Source: Blepharisma japonicum (lineage: Eukaryota > Ciliophora > Heterotrichea > Heterotrichida > Blepharismidae). Taken from it: 64,000 bases of DNA. The stretch spans positions 62,001 through 126,000 of the forward strand of contig CATKHK010000087.1 in the NCBI GenBank assembly GCA_949751835.1. The letters run 5' to 3'. The position numbers and the translations under genes are program-made. Positions 1-11,200 of this stretch are shown one piece after another. Positions within the stretch are counted from its first letter, which is position 1. Every line of letters starts with the position of its first letter. A model generated the notes under the pieces. The model saw only the letters and a list, made by a program, of their open reading frames with translations. It ran no database searches and was not told the DNA's origin.

Positions 1-3000
1 TTCTGCATTTACGACGAAAAAGATGGTAAATATACAGGATCTACCCAGTGAGCCATTATGAGAAGAGGACAAACCAAAATTATTTAGGAGTTTACTATCA
101 TGTCCTATTATAAATAAAAATGACTATGTTTTAGGCGTCATTGAATTTTTCAGGCAAGATAAATTTACTAATCTTGATGAAAAAATTGCTAGGTTTTTAA
201 TTAGCGCATTAGGAAAAATCTCACACGGAAAATGGGCCTTAATATGAGAAAAAGAAAAAAATAACTCCCAATTAGCCCAAGAAATGGAACTGAATAAGCT
301 GGTTATGTCTCTTTATTCGTTTTATACTAATTTTGATATATTTTATGATTATGCAAATTTATTTGAACAGACACAAAAAAGCTTAAAAAGAATTATTTCT
401 TATGACGCTATAGTTATATATATAGTAGATACATCGAGGGAACTATTTTGGACCCAAAAAAGTGACAAAGATGAAGGATTTACATTACCTATAAATAAAG
501 AAAATTTAGCTGGGCTTGTATATGAATCAAAAAAAATAATAACTCTTCCAGATGATGATATTTTGATTTCTGACCATCACCATTATTCAGGAAAATTTGT
601 ATTAGGAATCCCACTTATAAGCAAGATTTTATGCTCCAAAATAATTGGCGTGGCCATAATATCACGATCTTCACATATATTTGACTATGAAGAAACCGAC
701 CATATAAACTCCTTTCTTTCCAATATAACCCGAACATTAGAAGAAATCCACGTGCACACTTTAAAACTTGTCCATCAAAATATAGAAATTGAGCATGAAA
801 GTCCTACAGCCTATCTAAAACGAATGCATTCTGAAAAAGTACGAGGAGACGAAATCATCAGAAGGCGCAGTTCTTATGAATCTCAAGATATAGCGACTTT
901 ATGAAAAAATAATATTATCATTGATTTATTATTCCACATAGGCACACTTTCTCCTGAACAGCTTGAAAAAATCACTGATTTTCGGCAAATTATTGACAAT
1001 GACGAGAGGCCACTCCATACTTTTGCTAATAATCTAATGAAAGTTGTGGAGTGTAGGGCTGCGTCGTTATTGCTAAAAGATCTTACTGAAGAGCATTTGT
1101 TTAGCTTACCTTCAGAAACACTGGTTAAGCCTTCAGGATTAATAAATTATTGTATACAGAATGGGAAATTAATTTTGTATAGGAATGAAGCGTATAAAGC
1201 TTTGCAGTTTGATGGACATGTAGATAGTCTTGGGATTAATGAAAATGTAGAAAGCATATTATGTGTCCCTATTTATAATTTCTGTAACAATGTAGATGGT
1301 GTCTTATGTTTCGTAAATTCCCCTGACAATTTCCCTCCAGAAACAGTCACTTTAGCGAGGTTTTTATCATTAATTCCAAGAGAAATTTTGCAGACTAAGG
1401 ACATAAATATAGAAAGCTGACAAAATATATTAAAGGAAAGCAGAAAACATAAAATGCTGCTCCAATGATGCAAGCAAATCTTTACAGTAGGAAATCATGC
1501 TCAATATAAGCAAATTTTAGCTAAAAATATTATTGAAAAATTGACTGATGTGACTGAAGTCGGGATTTTGCTACAGTCTATATTAGAAATTATGTGCTCA
1601 TTGACAAATTCTGAAGACTCAAGAGGAATTTTTGTTTCTGGAGGAGAATTTACGGTTTATAATTCAAGAGGAATGATTTCTCATTATTTGCATGAATCTG
1701 ATAAAGAAAAATACTTAAAAATCATTAAAAAAGACAGACCATTATCTTTATCTAAATATGAAAATAGAGAAAATACTATTTATTTCCCCTACTCTAAGTC
1801 TGATAAATCTATCGTCCTCGAAATGTGGAACAAAAAACACGAAACTTTAGCTTACTATTCCACCTATACAAAAGAAGACGAAATCATCATAAAAGAAATC
1901 TCCAAAGTCATGCTTAGAGTTCTAATAGACGAAAACCCTGAAACAATGCTAAACTTAAGGCAACTTATTAACAGCCACATTTCTAACCTCAATAACCACT
2001 CCTTATTATCTACTATCCGCTGTGCTGCCCAAAAGCTCTTGGACTGTGACAGAGCTACTTTATTTTTAAAAGAAGGAAAAAATTTAATAGTAAAAGCCCA
2101 AGGAATTGAACAGGAAATTCCAGTGGATATTACATTTCCATTAGGAAAAGGGATTATAGGAAATGTAGCGCAGACAGGCCAAACAGAAAATATTAAAGAT
2201 GTATATGAGGATTCTAGGTTTAATAAAGAAATTGATGAACTTACTGGGTATAGGACAACTTCTATGCTATGCATGCCTATTTTTTCGCTGCAGGGAGATG
2301 TGATTGCTGCTTTGCAGATGATAAATAAAAATAAAGGAACTTTTGATAAAAATGATGAGGATACATTGGAATTATTCTGCAAAATAGTGTCAACGCAGCT
2401 GCAGAGCTGATCCGCTTTCCAAAAAGCGATTGAGGAAAGAACTGATTTATTGAATATTTTGAATAGTATCGGGAATTATATTCTAGTTTTGAACAGTCAA
2501 GGGTTTTTAAGCTATTATAATAAATCATTTGAAGATATCATAGGAGTAAGCGAAGTAACAGCTACCTCAATGCATTATTCGCAATGACTAAAATGTAATC
2601 GAGAACTTGTTATTGACATTACTACAATTTTTAATAATCCTTATAAAAGAATTAGGAGAAACTCAAAAAGAATTTCTGTGATGCCTAGAATTAGAAGCAG
2701 GACTATGCCTGCTGTTGGAGGGCTTAGCTTTGGAGAAAATAAGTCAAATATTTTTAATTATTCATTGGCTGCACTTAGAAATTTGTCTACAAAAGAAGCA
2801 GCTGGAGTAATCATTGTGCTGGAGGATGCATCAGCTATTGAAGAATTAAATGCAAAATTTAAGTCAATGCAAAGCCAGTTTTTAGCCCTCGCAAATCCAA
2901 TTATGACAGAAACCTCACTACAAAAATGTATTAATAAGCTGTCATGCATAGCTACAGAAATTGATTCTGCTACAGATATGCATATACAATTAAAAGACAT

Positions 3001-4135
3001 CATCCACACCTTAAAGCATGGAAATTTAAACCACGCTGAGCTAAAAATCCCAAGTGAGCTAAATCATATGGAAAATGAGCTCCATTCCAGGTTAAAAGAA
3101 TACATAGAATGCAATACTATAGAAGAAGCCAAAACTTACCAAACTCCAAAAATCCTTTCAGGCGAAAGAATTGACCAAAATGGAGGGATTGAACTAGAAA
3201 ATTTAAGAAACTGGAACTTAAATGCCTTTGAAATTGATGACCACTTTACTTATATAAAAAATATGCTTCAGGACTTTGATTTATTGCTGCAGTTTGGAAT
3301 TTCTTCAGCAAAGCTGCGTGATTTTAGTGAAAAAGTAAAAGAAGGGTACCAAACGTACAGGAACCCGTTTCATAATTTTTACCATGGGTTTTCAGTAATG
3401 CATTCTACTTATGTTCTCCTTGTGAGTACAAATGCTGGAGAAGTTTTTAATGCTCATGAAATTTTATCTCATTTAATTGCTTCTTTATGCCATGATATTG
3501 GGCATACTGGTCATAATAACTCATTCGAAATAAATCAATCAAGCTCCTTATCAATCCTTTATAACGATAAATCTGTCTTAGAAAACCACCACTCAGCAAG
3601 GACTTTCCAAATATTGCAAAACCCTTCGTCAAATATCCTTGAAAATGTCCCACAAGATTTACAAAAAATCGTAAGAAAACTTATAATTGAGTGTATTTTA
3701 GGCACTGATATGGCACGGCATTTTGGGATGATTTCTTATATGAATACCCGCATGAAAGATGCATATGAACACCCATTAGGGACTATAGAAGATGACTGTG
3801 AAAAACTAGCTGCTTTTCTTATACATTCCGCAGATTTAGCTCACCCAGCCAAGGAATTATCATTATTCTCAAAATGGTCACATTTGGTATGTGAAGAATT
3901 TTCTCGACAATATGAAGAAGAAATAAAGCTTGACCTACCAGCGACTGAGTTTATGAAAGGGCTAGATGAGCCGAAGCTTTATTATAAAAATGAGATAGGA
4001 TTTTTAACTATTATAGTAAAACCACTATGGGAATGCTTAAATTTGTGATTGAACCCTAGGATTGACCACTGTTTGAATAATCTTGCTGACAATATTAAAT
4101 TTTACCAAAAAAAATTTGAAGAACTCCAAGGATAA
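1..4135 (+). CDS. Multi-GAF/PAS cyclic-nucleotide phosphodiesterase, 5' partial
   Basis: Class I 3',5'-cyclic nucleotide phosphodiesterase with a long sensory N-terminus. One frame (codons from base 2) runs from the left edge to TAA at 4133-4135 once TGA is read as Trp, giving about 1,377 residues; the start lies outside. At least four GAF-like domains follow each other (about 2-230, 300-770, 1030-1400 and 1540-1900), and the clearest GAF is at about 1985-2400, with FPLGKGIIGNVAQTGQ and a typical end. A PAS-like segment covers about 2440-2870. The catalytic domain (about 3230-4050) has HNFYHGFSVMH, the metal-binding HDIGHTGHNN (about 3490-3520) and the second metal aspartate in HSADLAHPAKE. 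GAF domains in PDE2/5/6/10/11 bind cyclic nucleotides; here ligand binding is inferred only. No intron was needed. It ends directly against the convergent carboxypeptidase gene. Hydrolase class is sure; substrate (cAMP or cGMP) is unknown. Confidence 0.9.
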
Positions 4136-6930
4136 TTAATGAATTATATTATAAGCTAAATTTTTAGGGTCATAATGCCTATTTGAAACTTCAAAAACCA
4201 GGCTGCTTTGGTCTGTTGAGCTGGTCTGGCGGCGATTTCGTCTAGATTTATTAGATTTCATTAATAAGCTGGTCTGTTCTCTCGTTTTTTCAATAATACT
4301 TTTATATATAACTTTTCCATTGACTTCTTTATTTGGGCTTTCTCCTAATGCTGTAATAATAAATCCTCTATCTTTTGGGATCCTGGGGTCTCTGTCTTTG
4401 GTAATTGTCAATTTCCTGAAGCCTCCTGATGCTTGTGTCACCCTTGCTATTGGATTTGGCTTCATTTCAGTTTGCAGCTCACTATTGGAATCTTCGAGCT
4501 TATAAGGAGATATTATGCTTATTTGGTCTGGGGCTAAAGGTGCCCTTAAAAAGCTTGCTAAATGTAAAGAACCTTTACGGGTTAAGGTAGAATGGGATGA
4601 TTTGGTGCTGTAGCGTTGGTGCCGGTGCTCTTTTTTTAACTTGCCATTAGGTGATAAAGAGCACCTTTTTAGTTGTGCAGAAGGTGGACGGACTTTGATT
4701 TCTGAGCCTGCAATTTTGAAAGGGTTTTCAGGCTCTTTTGACTTATTTTCTTCAGTTTTAGGTTTTTTGACTTTTTTGCGCTTAATTAAATATTCGATTC
4801 TCTTATCGTCATTGTCAGAAGCACTGGAATCTGTTTCAGTGTCACTTAGATCAGTTTCGCATTGGATTGTTAAAGGTTCTAATAAATCTTCATCGACTTC
4901 TTTTATGACTTCCCCAATATCGAATTCTTCTATTTCGTCCTCTTCTTTAATTACATGTAAATGGTCGATTATTCCTTTTTCTATTAAATCCACAGTTGAT
5001 TGGGCAAATTCTTCACTCTCTTCAGGTAATTTAGCACTTTTTGATGGAGAAGAAATAAGAGGCCTTGATCTTCTGCTCATATAAGAGCATCCCATTGACC
5101 TCCCAACTTCATCTATTTTTTTTCTAAACGCGACTGGACTTAAAAAAATTGATAATTGTTTACACAGATCTCTTCCTAAGCTTTCTAAATGAAAAATCCC
5201 CATATGAGAATCACTAGGACTATCCAGAATATCTGGGCTAGACCTATCAAGAGCATTAGAACTGCTTGGTCCATAAAATGAAGCCTCCAATGTAAAACTG
5301 TTTAAAATCCCGCATTCTTTATAAATCACGATCCTTGCAGTGCTTTCTTTACATTTTTCTAGCCGAAAATGTGAATCTCTATAAGAAAAAATCGGATTTC
5401 GTTTAGATAAGAGATATGGAAACAGACGAATAAAAACATTGGTTTTGGCATCATCATAGCCTCCTCTGGACTTGCAAGCATACATAAATACATTTTTCTT
5501 CATAGAATGTCCATGCATATCACAATACATGATAACTTCATGCTCTTCGCTAAAAACTTGGGCTAGTTTCTTTGTATAAAAAACTGTTGGGTGCAAATAC
5601 TTGTTAGGTTTTTTTCACCTTCGGTTAAGGTCGACGCCTAAAAGCCCACAGCGATAGTTTCCGTATATTACACCATCAGGGTTTAGCATAGGGATTATTT
5701 TAAATATAAATTTGCTTCTTAGTGTTTTAGCTTCTTTGTTGTCACTTAGTAAAAAATCAATAGCTCCTTTCATCATGTAGGAGGAATTTGTTTCGCCTGG
5801 ATGAACTCTTGCAGTTAATATGACTCCTTTTTTCCTGCAATGTTCCTTCTCTATCTAAATTAAAACTAACCTTCAACAATTTTTATATGTTTTACTTGCT
5901 CAAGAATCCTCAATTTTGACTCAACTCTTAATTCCCGTTGTCTCATCATTTTTCTTCCTGCTGTGCTTTTCTGCAATTTTGATAATTCCTCGATCCAAGG
6001 GGTATAACTTCCTACATTTTCAGTAATCGTTAAAACAGGGCATGGGTTCCCTGCTAAAGTTTTACATAGAGTATCAACCCTTAAAATGTGCAAAAATCTT
6101 GCATCATCTGTATAGTCTTTTAAATATTTCATTAAATCTGTATAAGTATAAGGAAAACAATGAGCGAAGTATACTAAATCGTCTGAGTGCTTAAAAGTAT
6201 ATGTAAAAGTTAGCGTGTAATAGTAATTCGGGACTTTTGAGTCGGGCAAGTTGTGGGTCCTTGGAATATTATTTTGAAAATAGCTTATGCAAGTCCCATC
6301 TCTGTATCAATTTATCCCTGTAGAACTTTCTTCTTTTAAGGAGTATATAAGAGGTTTCATTCCATTGTTGTAGAGGGAGTCGTATTTCATGAGGTTTATG
6401 ATGTTAAACCTCACTTTATGGTTGGCTTTGTAGTTTTCTACAGAGAAATAAAACCATTGAGTATATCCTTGAGTTTCAACATCATAATCCAATAATAAAT
6501 TATATTCATCTTCACTTACTTTTATAGCTTTCCTTAAATTCCCAGATTCGAATTTCGAGTTAAATCTAAGTGTGCATTCTGTTGGAATCACCAAAGTGTA
6601 TTCAACAGGCCACTGCCTATAAGGGGTATAATTCTTCATATTCAGATACTGTAATCGGTCTGATTAGCAAATACCGTATTCTTTTGCTGTCTGTATTTCT
6701 TTTTGAATAAATGAAGAAATCATTCGGGGAGGTGACAAGTTATGATCATGAGTTTCGGCCTCTTGATCAGAAATACGGGCTCGAGAATCATAAACGATAA
6801 TTCCATCTCATTCAAATCGATAAAGCAGAGACCTCCCTTCTACCTTCGGTCGAAACATTGCTCAGAAATCATCACCTTCTTGTAATGTATTTTGAAAGCC
6901 GTCTTTATTTGTGTCAAAGTCTGTTTCCAT
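4136..6930 (-). CDS. Cytosolic carboxypeptidase (AGBL2/3-like, M14), tubulin deglutamylase type
   Basis: Predicted metallocarboxypeptidase of the CCP/AGBL family, which trims glutamates from tubulin tails in cilia and cortical microtubules. The ATG at 6930 follows an in-frame TAA; splicing a 15-nt intron (6660-6674) and a roughly 20-nt intron (5851-5870) gives 919 residues. The N-terminal CCP domain has [27 protein letters not shown] and WYRDGT. The catalytic part carries [13 protein letters not shown] (zinc His and Glu), [25 protein letters not shown] and [15 protein letters not shown] (third zinc ligand), then KESTAR and a FTLEASF segment holding the catalytic Glu. A charged tail of about 300 residues, rich in Ser, Asp and Lys, follows and looks lineage-specific. 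[19 protein letters not shown] resembles AGBL2/3 more than AGTPBP1. Substrate preference is inferred from the family. Confidence 0.9.
5851..5870 (-). other. Probable 20-nt intron in the carboxypeptidase gene
   Basis: The frames before (ending HIKIVE) and after ([15 protein letters not shown]) differ, so a removed stretch must be 2 mod 3 long. GTTAGTTTTAATTTAGATAG (20 nt) satisfies GT...AG, frame and an A six bases from its end. A 23-nt alternative starting at 5877 is not excluded. A 16-nt GT...AG at the same donor would break the frame. Confidence 0.6.
6660..6674 (-). other. 15-nt spliceosomal intron in the carboxypeptidase gene
   Basis: GTATTTGCTAATCAG on the coding strand. It contains an in-frame TAA if retained. 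Removing it joins GAATACG to ACCGATTAC and restores the conserved CCP motif EYDRLQYLN. The A at position 10 (sixth from the end) fits the pattern of the other introns here. Confidence 0.9.
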
Positions 6931-7408
6931 GGAAATTGTTTAGTACCATTTTGAAAAATTTGCTTCAAATAAGAGAAGAAGCATTTAATTTCACTGTTAG
7001 AGAAAAAATTTATATAAAGTGAAGATTTAGACTCTGAGGAAAAAGGCTAATTTAATTTTTAGTGTTTTTGAAGGAAAGTTGATTTCACAATGACATAAAT
7101 AGAAATATTTGATTTTTGGTGAAAAATAGTTGGAAATTTTGGTGAAAACTAATTCTTTCTCTTAAGATTTAATTAGTGATTTTTTTCAAAATAACTAATT
7201 AATATTTTATTATAAATACCAAAATTAGCTATTTATTATTTTATTTTCCAGTTTATCTTTCGAATCAAGCATTTTCGAAAGGAGGAACAAAATTTTGAAT
7301 AAAATGAAGAAAAATGGAGAAGTCTGAGATCATTTCCATAAGAATAAATAGAATTACTGATTTTGTTAAATTATAATTTGCCTAAATTTAAAAATTCTTT
7401 TTCCCATC
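6931..7408. other. Intergenic, AT-rich
   Basis: Lies between the starts of the minus-strand carboxypeptidase gene and the stop of the minus-strand GTPase gene. It is A/T-rich with long T and A runs; I see no open frame, RNA fold or repeat in it. It must hold the carboxypeptidase promoter. Confidence 0.6.
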
Positions 7409-7957
7409 TTAAAGTAAAAATTCATAAATTCCTTCATACAGCAATTGAGTAGCCAAATTTACATTATACCCAGTTTTAGCAGAAATCTCTATATAAAAAA
7501 TCCCACATTCATCAGCGAATTGTTTTCCGTCTTCATATGAAACTCGTCTTTCATTTTCTAAGTCACACTTGCTGCCTACCAAAATTGCAGCATGACTTTT
7601 TATTCCTGAATTTTCAATATAATTTCAATATGACTTAGCATTTTGAAAAGAAATTCTATCAGCCACACTAAAAACAATAAAAATTCCTAGTGGAAATTTA
7701 ATATAAGCCAAGCTATATCTTTTCCAGATAAAATCGCTTCCAGAATCTCATATATTTAATTCTAAGTTTGCGGTTTCAGATTTTACCACATTTTTCTTTG
7801 TCTATATAAAATATACACAATAAGCTCCTATTGTGGAACTATAAGATTCAGTAAATGAATTGTCTGAAAATCTCTTTAAAAATGAGGTTTTTCCAGATTG
7901 TGAACTTCCTATTATGATAAGCTTAATTTTTTGCCTGAATATGAATTACTGCTTCAT
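7409..7957 (-). CDS. Rab-like small GTPase, divergent
   Basis: Ras-superfamily GTPase of 172 residues, hidden by two 15-nt introns and two TGA-Trp codons. From the ATG at 7957 the spliced length (519 nt) is divisible by three and ends at TAA 7409-7411. The P-loop is GSSQSGKTSF, switch I region IGAYC, then LELNIWDSGSDF where Rabs have WDTAGQE, FSVADRISFQNAKSYW, GSKCDL where Rabs have GNKCDL, and EISAKTG (G5). The missing switch-II Gln and the changed N of NKxD suggest altered nucleotide handling. The protein ends YEGIYEFLL with no C-terminal Cys, so it cannot be prenylated like a normal Rab. It is nearest to Rab or atypical Rab-like GTPases of ciliates; membrane targeting and partner are unknown. 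Confidence 0.85.
7802..7816 (-). other. 15-nt intron 2 in the Rab-like gene
   Basis: GTATATTTTATATAG, phase 0, between GAYC and TKKNVV. It contains an in-frame TAG at its end if retained. The A at position 10 matches the other introns. Confidence 0.85.
7935..7949 (-). other. 15-nt intron 1 in the Rab-like gene
   Basis: GTAATTCATATTCAG. It follows the seventh or eighth base of the coding sequence and carries an in-frame TAA if retained. Splicing joins ATGAAGCA to GCAAAAAATTAAG and opens the P-loop frame. Confidence 0.85.
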
Positions 7958-8240
7958 AATTTTATTATAATAATTAATAGGTCTTTTTTTATTTAAAAAT
8001 TAATATTAATTTAAATGATGACTAAGAGAAGACTAGTGAGTAAATTGCAATTAAGAGAGTTTATTTAGCACATAATTAAAGATTATTCACATTATGCATA
8101 AGCATAATTCTCTTTGTTTGCTTAAATTTTCTTTTTATTTATTGGATTAATAATAAAATTCGATAGGACCAATGAACTAAATTTTGTGTATTTAATAAAT
8201 ATAAAATTGAAACATGATCATATTCTCATTAGATTTTAAA

Positions 8241-11200
8241 ATGAAAAGGTTAATCTGATTGATTTTTCTTTTTCTACTTTTATTTACAAATGCAGGCTTA
8301 ATCACTCCAAAAACGCCTAACCCTATTCAATTATCATATAATAATGCTTACTCCTATGCAGACTACACTTTTTCTTTTCAAATAGAAACTGCCTTACCCC
8401 CAAGTTCAACCTTAAAAATAACTTTTCCTATTTATGCTTACCCTTCTGGCCTTGGTATCACAAATTGTCAAGCCTCAGACAGTTCAAAAAATTCTTTATA
8501 CTGCACAATTTCTCAAACCACTGCAATAATTACAATTGGCGAGCTTTCTAATACCCCATCTGATAACACCAATACAATCACATTAAAATCAGTAAGAAAC
8601 CCTTCTAATCAAGGATCAACAGGGTATTTTAAGCTAGAAACTTATATAAACAACAACCTTTTAGACTATAATGACATTTTTGGATATATTGGAATTGATA
8701 GCCAGGCGCCTTATTTTTTGTCAAGTTCTGTATCTTGTACATCAGGCTGTGCAGCTGGAAGTTCGGGCACTTATGTAATTTATTTTTCAGCTGGCTTAAA
8801 AATCCCTTCATATAGCCGAATAAATATTTACTTTCCTAGCTCCTTAACTTTATTAAGCTACGTTCCTTGTACTTCCAGCTTAGAAAATGTTGAATGCTAT
8901 TTATCTGGAACTAGCCTAGTAACAATACAAAATTTAATCAGTGATATTAATGGGAGCGTCAGTATTTCATTTACTTCTGTACAAAATCCATCAGTATCAG
9001 GAGCTGTAGGGAGTTTTTTAATTGATATTTTAGACAGTGATGTGAATTCTTTAATTGCAACTTCTGGAGCTATTTCTGGGCCAGTTTTAACAGCAGGACT
9101 GATAACTTCTAAAATTTGTCCTGATAATGGGAATCCTCTATGTGCTAAACCTTATGAAAATATCGCTTATTCTACAGCTACATATGTTAATTCTTATATT
9201 TTTACTATTCAAGCTATAACTACTAATAACATCCCATCAGGTGGAGTCATTTCTATTTCTTTTCCTTCTGCTTTAGCTTTAGTTACTGATACTTGTCAAG
9301 TATTATCTGGACTAACTAATACAGGGGCATTAGAATCTCAACAAGTAACCTGTACAATATCCTCAAATTCTTTAAAAATTACCAATTTCAGCGCTTTTCC
9401 TCAAGGGACTTTTTCGTTACAAGCACGTGCACAGACCCCAGTTTCTTCAACTTCAATAGGAACTTTTACAATTTCTACGTACACTACAAGTGCTATGACT
9501 GTTTTAATTGACATAATAACTGCTTCAAGTATTTCTCTTGATGGGATTAGTCCTGCTACTTATTGGGAAATTATGTGGTTTACTGATGGAGCAGGGAAAA
9601 ATGGGTTTAGGATAACTTTTAAGCCGACCACTGCGATTTCGCCTACAAATAATCACTCTTTTAAAATTATTTTTCCAGATGATTATACAATAGGAGGGGC
9701 TGTGACTATAAATTTTACGCCTGGGGGTGGGTCTCTTCAGACATCTACTTTTACCCCAGCAAGTAACAGCTTGCTTATATCAATTCCAAATTCTTTGTCA
9801 ATTCCTACTGGATCAAATAGTAGGCTAGAAATCACTTCTTCATCAGGGATTTCTAAGCCTACAACTCCTGGGACTTATTACATAGAAACAATTTTAAAGA
9901 GCTCTTCATCAGATCTCTATGATTATTTATATCCAGATACAATTTCCTCACCTACAATGAGCTCGATTTCATTATCACTATTTTCTCTTGATATAAATAA
10001 GCAGACAGTTTATGATTTTTCTTTTGTTCCGTCTATAAAAATACCAAAAAGTGTAGTTCCTTCATCACTTATGACCACTTGGGGCGCTATTGAGCTGCAA
10101 TTTCCTATGCTAGATTCTGGTAATATCTTATGGTCAGCTGACTTAGGAACTGGATTATCTACAGGAAGCTTAATGCCGTGTAAAAGTTTATCAGGGATTT
10201 CTCCTGCTACAGGGACTGAAATTACTTGTACCCTTACTTTGGCTTCTGGTGCAGGCACTACAGATTACGCAAAGATAAGAATTACAAATTTTAACGAAAT
10301 TGCTGCAGGAACAAGCATAAGGATTCATATCGCAGGGATCACAAATATTGCGACTGATCAAATTACAGCAAAAATTACTATAAATTCTTATTCAATAACC
10401 CAAAAATTGCAAAAAATATTAAATTCAGATTTATTTGTGACGCCAACGTTTTACTATTCAAATGATCCAAATATACCCCCACTCAATGGGAAAGGGCCAA
10501 TTTCTGAAGGAGGGGATGGAACTAATATGGCGACTTTGAATCCTATTACAATAGGAGAGATGACACAGCTAAGCTTCCCTATGTGGCTTGAAAATTCTGT
10601 AGCAGTAGGAGATACTATGATAATAAAATTACCTTCTCAGCTTGTATTAACTGGCACAGGAATTTTATGCTATATCAATATTAATACAGCTCAGCCTTGC
10701 TACTCATATTCTGTCAACAACTGAATTGTTGTCCAAGGATTTACAATGGCGCTTTCTTCACAAACTGATTATACTTTTAGTATAAGTGGTCTGCAAAACC
10801 CTGGAAAAAAAATTCTTTTATCAGGAATTAAAACAGTGACGATCCATTCTAATAAAGAATTAGAATATATTAATTATTCAGATTTTTCTGAGCTTGACCC
10901 AGGAAAAATTTCAGTAGCTGTAACCCCAGATTCTTATTCAGCCAGCAATATTGATACTTCTTATACCTGGCTATTTACTCCAGAACATGATTTAGCAGCT
11001 GGCTCAACAGTAGTTTTGACTTTTCCAAGAAATCAGTATGTGCTGCTTACATCTCCATCATTAGAATTTAGTATTTATGGTAGTCTTTTGGCAGATACAG
11101 GCGGATTTAATTATGCAGTCAGCTCAACAACTGTAACAATTTCAAATTTTCAGGACTATGAAGGTGGGAATTCTATTTATGTAAAAATTAATCATATTTT

